Positions 33,153 to 41,395 of a DNA stretch of 54,669 nt are shown here, in pieces (the first letter of the stretch is position 1; each line of letters opens with the position of its first letter). The DNA is from Flavobacteriaceae bacterium. GTDB taxonomy: Bacteria > Bacteroidota > Bacteroidia > Flavobacteriales > Flavobacteriaceae. The translations under genes were made by a program, and so were the position numbers. The notes below the pieces were generated by a model. It was given only the letters and a program-made list of their open reading frames with translations, ran no database searches and was not told the DNA's origin. The stretch covers positions 1 to 54,669 of the forward strand of contig JAQXBT010000037.1 of the NCBI GenBank assembly GCA_029252265.1. Direction: 5' to 3'.

Positions 33153-34184
33153 ATGATCATGAAATACGTGACAACTACCTGTGTGGTAATACTCTTTTTT
33201 TTAAGTTGTGTAAAGTCGAAAAAAGCGATTTCAGATCCTTTTTCTAGTGTTAGAATTGAAACGATTCTAGAGGATTCATTACTCAATATCAGAGCGATAG
33301 AATATAATAATAACAAACTCATGGCGGTTTCTTCTATTGGAAACAGGTATACGATTTATTTGGATACAAAGGGTGTCTTAATTGATAGAGTCTCTACTGA
33401 CACGATAAATTTCCGAGCCTCTGCTTTAATAAACGATACGTTTTTCAGCCTAAGCATCGGAAATCCCGCGCTGTTGTTTAAAGACGATGTATTGGTGTAT
33501 AAAGAAACCCATCCGAATGTTTTTTATGATGCCTTACATTTTTGGAATACAAAAGAAGGAATGGCGGTTGGTGATCCCATCAATGGCTGTATGAGTATAA
33601 TAATAACGAGAGACGGAGGAGAAACCTGGCATAAAACACCTTGTGAATTACTACCGCCCGTAGATGAAGGGGAAGCAGCTTTTGCCGCTAGTGATACAAA
33701 TATAGCTATTGTAGGGGATCAAGCTTGGGTGGCCACTGGTGGGCGTTCGAGTCGTGTGTTATACTCCTTTAATAAAGGAAAAAGTTGGACTGTTTTTGAA
33801 ACTCCAATCGTTCAAGGCGAGGAAACGACCGGGATGTTTTCTATTGATTTTTATGATGGGTTAAACGGCTTTGCGATTGGAGGTGATTATACAAAACCAA
33901 AAAATCAACATTCCAATAAAATTCGTACAAGAAATGGTGGGAAAACTTGGGACGTGGTGGCGCAAGATCAAATTCCAGGGTATCGAAGTTGTGTTCAATT
34001 TTCTCCAAACAGCCATGCAAAGGGATTGGTAGCGGTTGGATTCGAAGGCATCGATTATAGTTCTGATGCGGGCGAAACATGGAAACAGCTGAGCGATGAA
34101 GGGTTTTATACCCTTCGCTTTGTCAATGATAGCGTCGCTTATGCAGCCGGAAATGGTAGGATTTCCAAGCTTATTTTTAAATAA
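33153..34184 (+). CDS. YCF48/BNR-repeat lipoprotein (beta-propeller)
   Basis: A 343-residue exported lipoprotein: hydrophobic segment ending F-L-S-C-V-K with a lipobox cysteine at residue 19 (ATG at 33153; an ATG two codons later at 33159 is equally possible). The mature part has repeated G-G-x-T-W/G-x-S-W motifs (R-D-G-G-E-T-W, N-K-G-K-S-W, R-N-G-G-K-T-W, D-A-G-E-T-W) typical of Asp-box/BNR or YCF48-like propellers, which are also found in photosystem assembly factors and sialidases. Bacteroidota members have no known enzymatic role; it may bind partners at the outer membrane. Convergent with the Spy-like gene. Confidence 0.82.
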   Translation: MIMKYVTTTCVVILFFLSCVKSKKAISDPFSSVRIETILEDSLLNIRAIEYNNNKLMAVSSIGNRYTIYLDTKGVLIDRVSTDTINFRASALINDTFFSLSIGNPALLFKDDVLVYKETHPNVFYDALHFWNTKEGMAVGDPINGCMSIIITRDGGETWHKTPCELLPPVDEGEAAFAASDTNIAIVGDQAWVATGGRSSRVLYSFNKGKSWTVFETPIVQGEETTGMFSIDFYDGLNGFAIGGDYTKPKNQHSNKIRTRNGGKTWDVVAQDQIPGYRSCVQFSPNSHAKGLVAVGFEGIDYSSDAGETWKQLSDEGFYTLRFVNDSVAYAAGNGRISKLIFK

Positions 34185-34212
34185 TAAGAAACATGCAGTT
34201 AACTTAGTGTTT

Positions 34213-34662
34213 TTAATTTTTTTGTCGATTTCTCAACCGTTTCATCATTTGCCGGTTAAACCCTTCTTCAGAAATTTTTAAGAGTAATATTTTTTTTGAA
34301 GAAATTACGTTTTTTAATTTCACATGAAACGTTTGTTTTAGCGCATTGAGTTCAGCTTCAGCAGCGAGTAATTCATTTAGTTTCATAAGTGCTACTTCAT
34401 CAGTAATAGTATCGATTTGATCTTTCAACTCGTTTTTAATAGCTCTTAGTTTTTCATGTCTTAATTTCATTTGAGAATTATCAAATGCATTATAAATTGG
34501 CCAAAACTTTTCAGCTTCAGTAGAGGATAAATCTAGTTTTTCAGTGATGAAAGCAATTTTCATGGTTTTTATTTTTTCTTTCATTTCTTTTCTTCCAGTA
34601 GGTTGGGCAGATAGTGGTATCGAAATAAAGACGAGATAAATTAATATCGTTAGTTTTTTCAT
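34213..34662 (-). CDS. Spy/CpxP-like periplasmic protein of the ECF sigma operon
   Basis: A 149-residue exported helical protein: signal peptide 1-19 (I-P-L-S-A-Q), then charged amphipathic helices with the L-x-L-S-x-x-E-A-x-K-F-W-P-I-Y-N segment (about 44-60) seen in CpxP/Spy-type proteins; in Flavobacteriaceae such genes are often annotated sensor of ECF-type sigma factor. It starts 11 bases after the anti-sigma-like gene, so it is the third gene of the operon. The likely role is sensing or buffering envelope damage that controls the sigma factor, inferred from position and family. Confidence 0.75.
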   Translation of the reverse strand: MKKLTILIYLVFISIPLSAQPTGRKEMKEKIKTMKIAFITEKLDLSSTEAEKFWPIYNAFDNSQMKLRHEKLRAIKNELKDQIDTITDEVALMKLNELLAAEAELNALKQTFHVKLKNVISSKKILLLKISEEGFNRQMMKRLRNRQKN

Positions 34663-34672
34663 GCGTATATTT

Positions 34673-35137
34673 TTAATTAATTAATAAATATTCTAAAGAA
34701 GCGTTTTCAAAAATGTAGGTTTCAATTTCTGAAGCCGAAATGCTGGATGGACTTAGATCATCAAGTTCATTGGAAGTTAAAAAATTAGCAAATTCATCAC
34801 CTTGAATTTCTTCATATATTAAATAGTTTTCGATTGCTTCTGCAGTTATGTTTTCTCGGTTTTCACTAGGCCAAGAAAACATCAGCAATAAAACCAAAGA
34901 GGCTGCAATTCCAGAAATATAAAAGGTTGTTTTTTTATTTAATGATCGTAGTGTTATTGAAGGAACTGTTTTTGGGATTCTGATTTCAAACTGTTCAAAG
35001 TACGTATCAGGCGTTTTAAATCCCGTTTTTTTGAACGTTTGTTTTAGATTTTGTTCTGAAATAAAGTCCATGTCAAAAGTTTCAAAATAGTTTTTTGGCA
35101 CAGTAAATCCAGATTTTTTATTGTTTTTAAGGGTCAT
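34673..35137 (-). CDS. Anti-sigma-factor-like membrane protein
   Basis: A 154-residue protein with a single membrane segment at about residues 72-87 (F-Y-I-S-G-I-A-A-S-L-V-L-L-L). The cytosolic N-terminal half has the repeated F-x-x-P-x-x-Y-F-E-x-F motif (G-F-T-V-P-K-N-Y-F-E, G-F-K-T-P-D-T-Y-F-E), a pattern found in small membrane proteins next to ECF sigma genes in this phylum. It lies between the sigma gene (31 bases away) and the Spy-like gene, so an anti-sigma role is likely by context. I see no zinc-binding HxxxCxxC motif. Confidence 0.7.
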   Translation of the reverse strand: MTLKNNKKSGFTVPKNYFETFDMDFISEQNLKQTFKKTGFKTPDTYFEQFEIRIPKTVPSITLRSLNKKTTFYISGIAASLVLLLMFSWPSENRENITAEAIENYLIYEEIQGDEFANFLTSNELDDLSPSSISASEIETYIFENASLEYLLIN

Positions 35138-35167
35138 ACTTCTTTGACTATCGTTTATTTGTTAGGT

Positions 35168-35710
35168 TTAATCATTACTTAAATACAATTTAATTTTTTT
35201 GACGGCTATATGATAAGAAGCTTTTAATGCGCCTTCGCTTGTCTCTAAGATTTCAGACATGTCTTTGTATTTTATCGCATCGAAATATCTCATATTAAAT
35301 ACCAATTGTTGTTTTTTTGGTAATTGTGCGATGGCTTTTTGTAATTTTAATTGAATTTCATCGCCTTCAAAAAAAACATCTGCTTTTAAGTTCCCTAGGG
35401 TAAGTTGTTGTAACGTTTCATCAGATATTTGAAGGCGTTTCGCTTTTGAATTTAAGAACGTAATTGCTTCGTTTGTTGCGATACGGTACATCCAAGTAAA
35501 CAGTTTACTATCGCCTTTAAAGTTGTGAATGTTTCGAAAAATTTTAATAAATGTGTTTTGTAAAACGTCATCAGAATCATCGTGAGAAATGACTATTTTT
35601 CGGATGTGCCAGTAGAGGCGTTCTTTGTAAAGCTCCACAAGAGTTTTGAACGCTAATTCCTTAGTGTCGTCGGATTTAAGTTGATTTAATAGCGTGGCTT
35701 CGTTTTGCAA
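35168..35710 (-). CDS. ECF-type RNA polymerase sigma factor
   Basis: A 180-residue sigma-70 group 4 factor: region 2 (about 20-90) with D-D-S-D-D-V-L-Q-N-T-F-I-K-I-F-R and F-T-W-M-Y-R-I-A-T-N-E-A, and region 4 (about 115-175) with L-P-K-K-Q-Q-L-V-F-N-M-R-Y and the helix-turn-helix K-Y-K-D-M-S-E-I-L-E-T-S-E-G-A-L-K-A-S. Regions 1 and 3 are absent, as is normal for ECF factors. It directs polymerase to promoters of an envelope-stress or similar regulon. First gene of a three-gene operon with a membrane anti-sigma-like protein and a Spy-like protein. Confidence 0.95.
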   Translation of the reverse strand: MQNEATLLNQLKSDDTKELAFKTLVELYKERLYWHIRKIVISHDDSDDVLQNTFIKIFRNIHNFKGDSKLFTWMYRIATNEAITFLNSKAKRLQISDETLQQLTLGNLKADVFFEGDEIQLKLQKAIAQLPKKQQLVFNMRYFDAIKYKDMSEILETSEGALKASYHIAVKKIKLYLSND

Positions 35711-35765
35711 TTAGTTTCTTTAAGATTTGACTCTAACCAACGGATAAGGTTTAACACACTAATTT

Positions 35766-37589
35766 CTATTGAAAAGACTGCATCGCAACTAATTTACTAT
35801 ACACGCCTTGTTGGTCTAAGAGTTCTTGATGTTTACCTTGTTCGACAATTTCTCCTTTTTGCATCACGATAATTTCGTCAGCGTTTTGAATGGTTGAAAG
35901 TCGGTGTGCAATGACAATCGACGTTCGGTTTTTCATCATATTCTCTAGGGCATCCTGAACCAAACGTTCACTTTCAGTATCCAGTGCTGCAGTCGCTTCA
36001 TCTAAAACCATGATAGGCGGGTTTTTAATTACGGCTCTCGCAATACTCAGTCGTTGTTTTTGACCGCCAGATAATTTATTTCCTGAATCCCCAATATTTG
36101 TATCCATTCCGTCTGGCAATTCTTTTACAAATTCCCAAGCATTTGCAATTTTTAAAGCAGCGATGACAGCTTGATCGGTAGCGTCTTCTTTTCCAAGTAA
36201 AATATTATTTTTGATGGTATCATTGAATAAAATTGAGTCTTGTGTAACCAATCCCATAAGACCTCTTAAAGAGTGTTTAGTGAGGTCTCTAATGTCTGTA
36301 CCATCAATATTGATGTTTCCATCATTGACATCGTAAAAACGGGTAACCAAATTTGCAATGGTTGATTTCCCACTTCCCGACTGCCCAACCAAGGCAATTG
36401 TTTTCCCTTTTGAAACTCGCATTGAAAAATTCTTCAAAACAAGTTGGTCTTCGTACTTAAAATTAATACTGTTTATAGTAATCTCTTTTTCGAAGTTTGT
36501 TTTTATCTGTGCATTTGGATGATCTTTTAGAGGCGATTCTGTATTGAGAATTTCCATGACACGTTCAGCAGCCGCATTCCCGCGTTTTACACCATAACTA
36601 GCCTTGCTAATAGCTTTTGCTGGTGTGAGTATATTATAGGCTAACCCCATATAAACAAGAAATAAACTAGCATCTAATGATTTCTCATTCAATACCATAT
36701 TTCCTCCATACCATAACAAGATAGCAATTACTGTGATTCCTAAAAACTCACTTGTAGGCCCTGCCAAATTTTGCTTGTTTAATAGGGTATTTGAAAACTT
36801 ATAAAAACGCGTTGTTGAGGATTGAAATTTAGTACTAAAATTTTGTTCGCCATTAAATCCTTTAATGACTTTAAGCCCCGAGAGGGTTTCGTCTACAATA
36901 GATAAAAAATAACCTTGTTCTTTTTGAACCTTATTTGAATTTTGTTTTAATGACTTTCCAATTAATGAAATCACAAATCCAGATATAGGAATAAATATCA
37001 ACACAAAAATAGACAGCTCTACACTGATTACAAACATGGTGGTAATCGTAAATATAATAGATAAAGGTTCCCGGACAATAAGTTCTAGAATGGATAAAAA
37101 GGAGTTTTGAATTTCTAAGACATCTGTGGAGATTCTAGACATGGTATCGCCTTTTCGTTTTTCAGAATAAAATGCTAATGGAAGGCTGGTTATTTTGTCG
37201 TACAATTGGTTTCTCATATCTTTTAAAACACCATTTCTAAGAAAGGTAATAAAAAACATTGCCAGGTAGCCAAAGAGATTTTTTAAGAGAAAAGTTCCAA
37301 TCACAAAAGCCACCATAAAAATAAGAACGTCCTCACTGCCTTCCGCCTTTTTGAGCGTTACAAAATAATTTAAATACTCTTCTAAGAAAGCTGTAATTTT
37401 TCCGATTCCTTGCCATACAGGTTTTACTAAAACTGGTTTTGAATCTCCAAATAATACTTTGAGCATCGGAAATAAAGAAATCATAGACAAGGTCCCAAAA
37501 AACGCATAAAAAACATTACATATAATATTTAATATCGCATAAAACTTGTAAGGAATCGCATAGCGAAGGATCGGTTTTAAGTAATTCAT
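35766..37589 (-). CDS. ABC exporter (fused permease/ATPase, MsbA-like)
   Basis: A 607-residue type IV ABC half-transporter. Residues about 1-330 are a six-helix exporter domain; the ATPase half has Walker A G-Q-S-G-S-G-K-S-T (about 399-407), the L-S-G-G-Q-K-Q-R signature, Walker B I-M-V-L-D-E-A and switch histidine in I-A-H-R-L-S-T. It most resembles lipid or multidrug exporters (MsbA-like); the substrate is not readable. Its start overlaps the mutase stop by one base (TAATG), so it is translationally coupled to it. Confidence 0.94.
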   Translation of the reverse strand: MNYLKPILRYAIPYKFYAILNIICNVFYAFFGTLSMISLFPMLKVLFGDSKPVLVKPVWQGIGKITAFLEEYLNYFVTLKKAEGSEDVLIFMVAFVIGTFLLKNLFGYLAMFFITFLRNGVLKDMRNQLYDKITSLPLAFYSEKRKGDTMSRISTDVLEIQNSFLSILELIVREPLSIIFTITTMFVISVELSIFVLIFIPISGFVISLIGKSLKQNSNKVQKEQGYFLSIVDETLSGLKVIKGFNGEQNFSTKFQSSTTRFYKFSNTLLNKQNLAGPTSEFLGITVIAILLWYGGNMVLNEKSLDASLFLVYMGLAYNILTPAKAISKASYGVKRGNAAAERVMEILNTESPLKDHPNAQIKTNFEKEITINSINFKYEDQLVLKNFSMRVSKGKTIALVGQSGSGKSTIANLVTRFYDVNDGNINIDGTDIRDLTKHSLRGLMGLVTQDSILFNDTIKNNILLGKEDATDQAVIAALKIANAWEFVKELPDGMDTNIGDSGNKLSGGQKQRLSIARAVIKNPPIMVLDEATAALDTESERLVQDALENMMKNRTSIVIAHRLSTIQNADEIIVMQKGEIVEQGKHQELLDQQGVYSKLVAMQSFQ

Positions 37590-39322
37590 TAACTCAGTTT
37601 CATGTCTTTGATTATGGATTCAATTTTGTCGTCAAGCGTTTTTTCGGTCCCAATAAATGCCGTAGCACTGGATAAGGTAGTATTGACGCTAATATAAAAC
37701 TTTATTTTTGGTTCTGTCCCGCTAGGACGTAACGCAACTTTACTACCATCTTCAGTCGTGTAAATTAACACATCCGCTTTTGGTATTAAAATGGGTTCTG
37801 AGGTATCTAAAAGTAAGTTTTTAGAGATGGATGTTTTGAAATCTTCGACAGTAATCACTTTAGAACCATTAATTGAGGTCATGGGATTATTTCGAGCAGA
37901 TTCCATTATTTTGTTGATTTCCGCACTGCCTTCAATCCCTTTTTTGGTTATTGAAATTAAGCGTTCTTTATAACATCCGTGCTCAACATAAGTCTCTATC
38001 AGTTCTTTGAAAAATGAACTGTCATTTGCTTTGGTGTACGCAGCAATTTCACAAGCGAGTAGGGTGGAAGTAACCGCATCTTTGTCACGTACAAAATCGC
38101 CAACCATAAATCCAAAACTTTCTTCGCCACCTCCAATAAAATCGAGTGCTGGAAAATCCTTAATCATTTTGGCAATCCATTTAAAACCAGTCAATCCAAT
38201 TTTACATTCAACGCCGTAGGCTTCAGTGAGTGTAGAGATCATCGGAGTTGAAACAATGGTCGATCCTACAAACTGTTTTCCGTTAATAGCACCCTTGTTT
38301 TTCCATAAATCCAATAAAAATTTCGTCATCATGATCATGGTTTGGTTGCCATTAAGCAATACCATTTTATCATCAGAATTACGTACGGCAATTCCTAAAC
38401 GATCACAATCAGGGTCGGTGCCAATGACAATATCGGCTTGCACTTCTTCCGCAAGATCTAATGCCATTTTTAAGGCTTCGGGTTCTTCAGGATTGGGCGA
38501 TTTAACGGTTGGGAAATCGCCGTTTGGTTCCGATTGTGCGTCTACTAAGTGTACATTTGTATACCCTGCTCGTTTGAGCGTTTCTGGAACAGCTGTAATA
38601 GAAGTTCCATGTAAAGCGGTGAATACAACCGATAAATTTTCTCTAGATGCTGCAGTATTCACTTCCAAACTTCCGTTTTTTACAGAAGCATTTATAAATA
38701 CATCATCCACGTCTTTTCCAATCGTATGGATCAATTTTTCTTGAGCTGTAAAATTGATGTCTGTATATTTTAAAGAATTTATGAGATTAATAATTTCGCC
38801 GTCAAAAGGAGGAACGAGTTGTCCACCATCTTCCCAATATACTTTATAGCCATTGTATTCTGGGGGGTTATGAGAGGCTGTTAAAACAATTCCACATTGG
38901 CAGTCTAAGTGTTTGACTGCAAAAGATAATTCGGGAGTTGCACGAAGGTCTTCAAACAAAAAGACTTCAATTCCATTGGCAGAAAATACATCTGCTACAA
39001 TTTTAGCGAACGGCTTGCTGTTGTGTCGGCAATCATAGGCAATGACCGTCTTAATTGTTTGATTTGGATATGTTTGGTGTAAATAGTCACTAAGTCCTTG
39101 CGTATTTTTCCCAAGGGTATATTTATTAATCCGGTTGGTGCCAACGCCCATAACACCTCGCATGCCGCCTGTTCCAAATTCTAAGTTTTTATAAAAACTG
39201 TCGTTGAGGTCTTCGGGATTACTCGTTTGGAGTTTTTGAATGGTATTTTTTGTGTCTTCATCAAAAAAAGGTGACAACCAAGTCGCTATATTTTCCTGAA
39301 TTAGTAAATCTGTTTTAGACAT
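37589..39322 (-). CDS. Phosphosugar mutase (phosphoglucomutase/phosphomannomutase family)
   Basis: A 577-residue alpha-D-phosphohexomutase that moves phosphate between C1 and C6 of glucose, mannose or related sugars through a phosphoserine. Four-domain motifs are intact: T-A-S-H-N-P-P-E-Y-N-G-Y-K (active serine), the metal loop D-P-D-C-D-R-L-G, sugar-binding G-G-E-E-S-F-G and phosphate-binding R-P-S-G-T-E-P-K. I use ATG 39322 rather than 39370: a -7 element (TACATTTG, 39347-39340) lies between them and the inner start gives the usual N-terminus. Coupled to the ABC exporter gene downstream. Confidence 0.95.
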   Translation of the reverse strand: MSKTDLLIQENIATWLSPFFDEDTKNTIQKLQTSNPEDLNDSFYKNLEFGTGGMRGVMGVGTNRINKYTLGKNTQGLSDYLHQTYPNQTIKTVIAYDCRHNSKPFAKIVADVFSANGIEVFLFEDLRATPELSFAVKHLDCQCGIVLTASHNPPEYNGYKVYWEDGGQLVPPFDGEIINLINSLKYTDINFTAQEKLIHTIGKDVDDVFINASVKNGSLEVNTAASRENLSVVFTALHGTSITAVPETLKRAGYTNVHLVDAQSEPNGDFPTVKSPNPEEPEALKMALDLAEEVQADIVIGTDPDCDRLGIAVRNSDDKMVLLNGNQTMIMMTKFLLDLWKNKGAINGKQFVGSTIVSTPMISTLTEAYGVECKIGLTGFKWIAKMIKDFPALDFIGGGEESFGFMVGDFVRDKDAVTSTLLACEIAAYTKANDSSFFKELIETYVEHGCYKERLISITKKGIEGSAEINKIMESARNNPMTSINGSKVITVEDFKTSISKNLLLDTSEPILIPKADVLIYTTEDGSKVALRPSGTEPKIKFYISVNTTLSSATAFIGTEKTLDDKIESIIKDMKLS

Positions 39323-39339
39323 GAAATCGGTATTTTTTA

Positions 39340-39347
39340 CAAATGTA
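39340..39347 (-). promoter_or_regulatory. Candidate -7 element (TACATTTG) of the mutase/exporter unit
   Basis: On the minus strand TACATTTG matches TAnnTTTG. The -33 position is weak. A start near 39336 would make a leader of about 14 bases to ATG 39322. Confidence 0.5.
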
Positions 39348-39398
39348 GATATTTGCGAACATTTTAGCATTATTTTAGTTGTTTTTTAAAGATATAAT

Positions 39399-40346
39399 TT
39401 AGGCATCTGTGACTTCAGTAATATGGTATCGTTCTTTGTTTTGGCGAGTTTGAAGAATAATTTCCCCTAAAAATCCAGCAACAAAAAATTGAGTTCCAAT
39501 AATCATGGTTGTTAATGCAATAAAAAATTCAGGTCGGTTCGCAATAAGTCGTCCCGAGGGATTTAAAAATAATTTATCGATCCCTAGATAAGTAGCAAAA
39601 CCAAGTCCAATAACAAACATAATTACCCCTAAGAGCCCAAAAAAGTGCATGGGACGTTTGCCAAATTTGGATGTAAACCAAATTGTAATCAAATCTAAAA
39701 ACCCATTTATAAATCGTTCCATTCCAAATTTTGTTTTTCCGTATTTTCGTGCTTGATGAATGACTACTTTTTCGACGATATTGTTAAAGCCAGCATTGAC
39801 GGCCAACACCGGGATATACCGATGCATTTCGCCATAGACCTCAATCGTTTTTATCACTTCGTTTCGGTACGCTTTTAATCCACAATTAAAATCATGAAGC
39901 GAAAGTCCGGAGATCTTTCTTGCGGCCCAATTAAATAATTTTGAAGGCATGTTTTTGGCGAAAAACGAATCATATCGTTTCTTTTTCCATCCCGAAACAA
40001 TATCATAATTCTGCTCTTTTATCATTTGATACAGCGCTGGAATTTCATCGGGACTGTCTTGTAAATCAGCATCCATCGTTATTACGACAGCGCCTTTAGC
40101 ATGGGAAAATCCCGCATGTAAGGCTTGAGATTTTCCAAAGTTTTTAGAGAACTTAAGACCGATGACGCGACTGTTTTTAGCGCGAAGGTTTTTAATAACG
40201 TCCCAAGATTTATCGGAGCTGCCATCATCAATAAAAAGAATTTCATATGATAAATGATTGGGTTGCATCACAGATACAATCCAATCATTTAATTCTTCTA
40301 TAGAATCTTGTTCGTTAAGCAGTGGTATGACTACCGAAATATCCAT
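39399..40346 (-). CDS. Family 2 glycosyltransferase, membrane-anchored (DPM1/GtrB-like)
   Basis: A 315-residue GT2 enzyme. The catalytic GT-A domain (about 1-225) opens V-V-I-P-L-L-N-E-Q-D-S and carries the D-A-D-L-Q-D metal-binding motif; two membrane helices follow (about 232-257 and 273-300). This layout is that of polyprenyl-phosphate sugar transferases (DPM1, GtrB/ArnC type), which load a sugar onto a lipid carrier at the inner face of the membrane for envelope glycans. The donor cannot be read. It follows the DUF4199 gene by 33 bases. Confidence 0.92.
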   Translation of the reverse strand: MDISVVIPLLNEQDSIEELNDWIVSVMQPNHLSYEILFIDDGSSDKSWDVIKNLRAKNSRVIGLKFSKNFGKSQALHAGFSHAKGAVVITMDADLQDSPDEIPALYQMIKEQNYDIVSGWKKKRYDSFFAKNMPSKLFNWAARKISGLSLHDFNCGLKAYRNEVIKTIEVYGEMHRYIPVLAVNAGFNNIVEKVVIHQARKYGKTKFGMERFINGFLDLITIWFTSKFGKRPMHFFGLLGVIMFVIGLGFATYLGIDKLFLNPSGRLIANRPEFFIALTTMIIGTQFFVAGFLGEIILQTRQNKERYHITEVTDA

Positions 40347-40379
40347 TCAATTTACTTTTGAACATCAAAAGTAAAGAAA

Positions 40380-40910
40380 TTAAGCGTCTTTAGTATCAGA
40401 TTTCTTCACGATTAATGCGACGATAAGACCAATAAGCGCATAAAAAGCTAATCTAAAAATAAATGATTGACTTTGCATTGCTAACGAGAAGTTGTTTTTT
40501 GTACTCGCTTCTTCGAGGGCTGTTTGAATCACTTCCTGCGGTGCTCCAAAACGTTCCATGGTCTGCTTGGTTAAAATTAAAATTTGTTCATTTAAATAAG
40601 TAGCAGCTTCTGGATCAATAAATGTAAAGATAGCGATTCCAATTATTGTAGCAATCAAAGTCCCAACGGCAATTGTGATAAAATATGATGCAAATGCTTG
40701 TTTGAAACTAATGAAGCCATCTAATATTTTTCTAGATTTTAAGGCTGAAACAACTCCGTAAACAACCACCAGAATAAATAGAATAATTCCAAGCCACCAT
40801 TCGGTGAATAAATCGAGGTTGACCGCGTAAATTACGACGCTTATGATTGATAAAATAGCTCCCAAGTAAAGCCCGTAGTTAATAGCAGATGATTTTGTAG
40901 TTGATTCCAT
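40380..40910 (-). CDS. DUF4199 family membrane protein
   Basis: A 176-residue protein with four membrane segments (about 12-30, 36-55, 73-95 and 150-170) and a central polar loop, matching the DUF4199 family that is almost confined to Bacteroidota. No function is known. Conserved neighbours are a GT2 glycosyltransferase, as here, so a role with envelope glycan or lipid synthesis is a guess from position. A minus-strand -7-like TATATTTG (40964-40957) stands about 50 bases upstream. Confidence 0.82.
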   Translation of the reverse strand: MESTTKSSAINYGLYLGAILSIISVVIYAVNLDLFTEWWLGIILFILVVVYGVVSALKSRKILDGFISFKQAFASYFITIAVGTLIATIIGIAIFTFIDPEAATYLNEQILILTKQTMERFGAPQEVIQTALEEASTKNNFSLAMQSQSFIFRLAFYALIGLIVALIVKKSDTKDA

Positions 40911-40956
40911 AATTTTAGTTAAATTTAGTTTAGTTCCATATATTAGACTCAGACAT

Positions 40957-40964
40957 CAAATATA
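40957..40964 (-). promoter_or_regulatory. Candidate -7 element (TATATTTG) of the DUF4199-glycosyltransferase unit
   Basis: The minus strand reads TATATTTG, a match to TAnnTTTG, with TTTT 19 bases upstream in the -33 position. Leader about 43 bases. Confidence 0.5.
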
Positions 40965-41002
40965 AGTTACATTTTTAATTAAAAAAATAAAATTAATAAA
41001 CA

Positions 41003-41033
41003 GTTGTAGTTTTGCAAAAAATATATAAATTTG
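41003..41033 (+). promoter_or_regulatory. Promoter of rpmE2
   Basis: GTTG (41003-41006, three of four consensus bases), 19 bases, then TAAATTTG (41026-41033). Transcription would start near 41037, about 27 bases before the ATG. Confidence 0.7.
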
Positions 41034-41034
41034 C

Positions 41035-41052
41035 AATTCGTAAAATCGAATT
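41035..41052 (+). promoter_or_regulatory. Short hairpin at the 5' end of the rpmE2 leader
   Basis: AATTCG (41035-41040) pairs with CGAATT (41047-41052) across a 6-base loop, right after the -7 box. It is weaker than the corresponding hairpins of rpsF and rpmH. Confidence 0.4.
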
Positions 41053-41063
41053 AAATAGTTTAA

Positions 41064-41318
41064 GTGATGAAAAAAGATACACACCCAAATAATTATAGAG
41101 TAGTAGCATTTAAAGATATGTCAAATGAAGATGTGTTTTTAACAAAATCTACCGCAGACACAACTGAAACCTTAGACGTGGACGGTGTAGAATATCCATT
41201 AATAAAAATGGAAATATCTAGAACATCTCATCCATTTTACACTGGTAAATCTAAATTAGTAGATACTGCTGGACGAATTGACAAGTTCAAAACTAAATAC
41301 GCTAAATTCAAGAAATAA
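41064..41318 (+). CDS. rpmE2: 50S ribosomal protein L31, type B
   Basis: An 84-residue L31 of the type B (zinc-free) class: M-K-K-D-T-H-P-N-N-Y-R-V-V-A-F-K-D opening, a central F-L-T-K-S-T-A-D-T-T-E-T and a C-terminal S-H-P-F-Y-T-G-K-S-K-L-V-D-T-A-G-R-I-D-K-F. The C-x2-C zinc motif of type A L31 is absent, and no paralogue is in the window. It bridges the subunits near the 5S rRNA/head region. Single-gene unit with its own promoter and terminator. Confidence 0.97.
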   Translation: MMKKDTHPNNYRVVAFKDMSNEDVFLTKSTADTTETLDVDGVEYPLIKMEISRTSHPFYTGKSKLVDTAGRIDKFKTKYAKFKK

Positions 41319-41342
41319 TAACGTTTCTTTTAATTATACACT

Positions 41343-41379
41343 AAAAGCCTTTCAACTATTGAAAGGCTTTTCTTATTTT
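41343..41379 (+). terminator. Rho-independent terminator of rpmE2
   Basis: AAAAGCCTTTCAA (41343-41355) pairs perfectly with TTGAAAGGCTTTT (41359-41371) around a 3-base loop, followed by CTTATTTTT. Its end is only 17 bases before the next gene's ATG. Confidence 0.93.
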
Positions 41380-41395
41380 TACACAAAGCTTTGGT

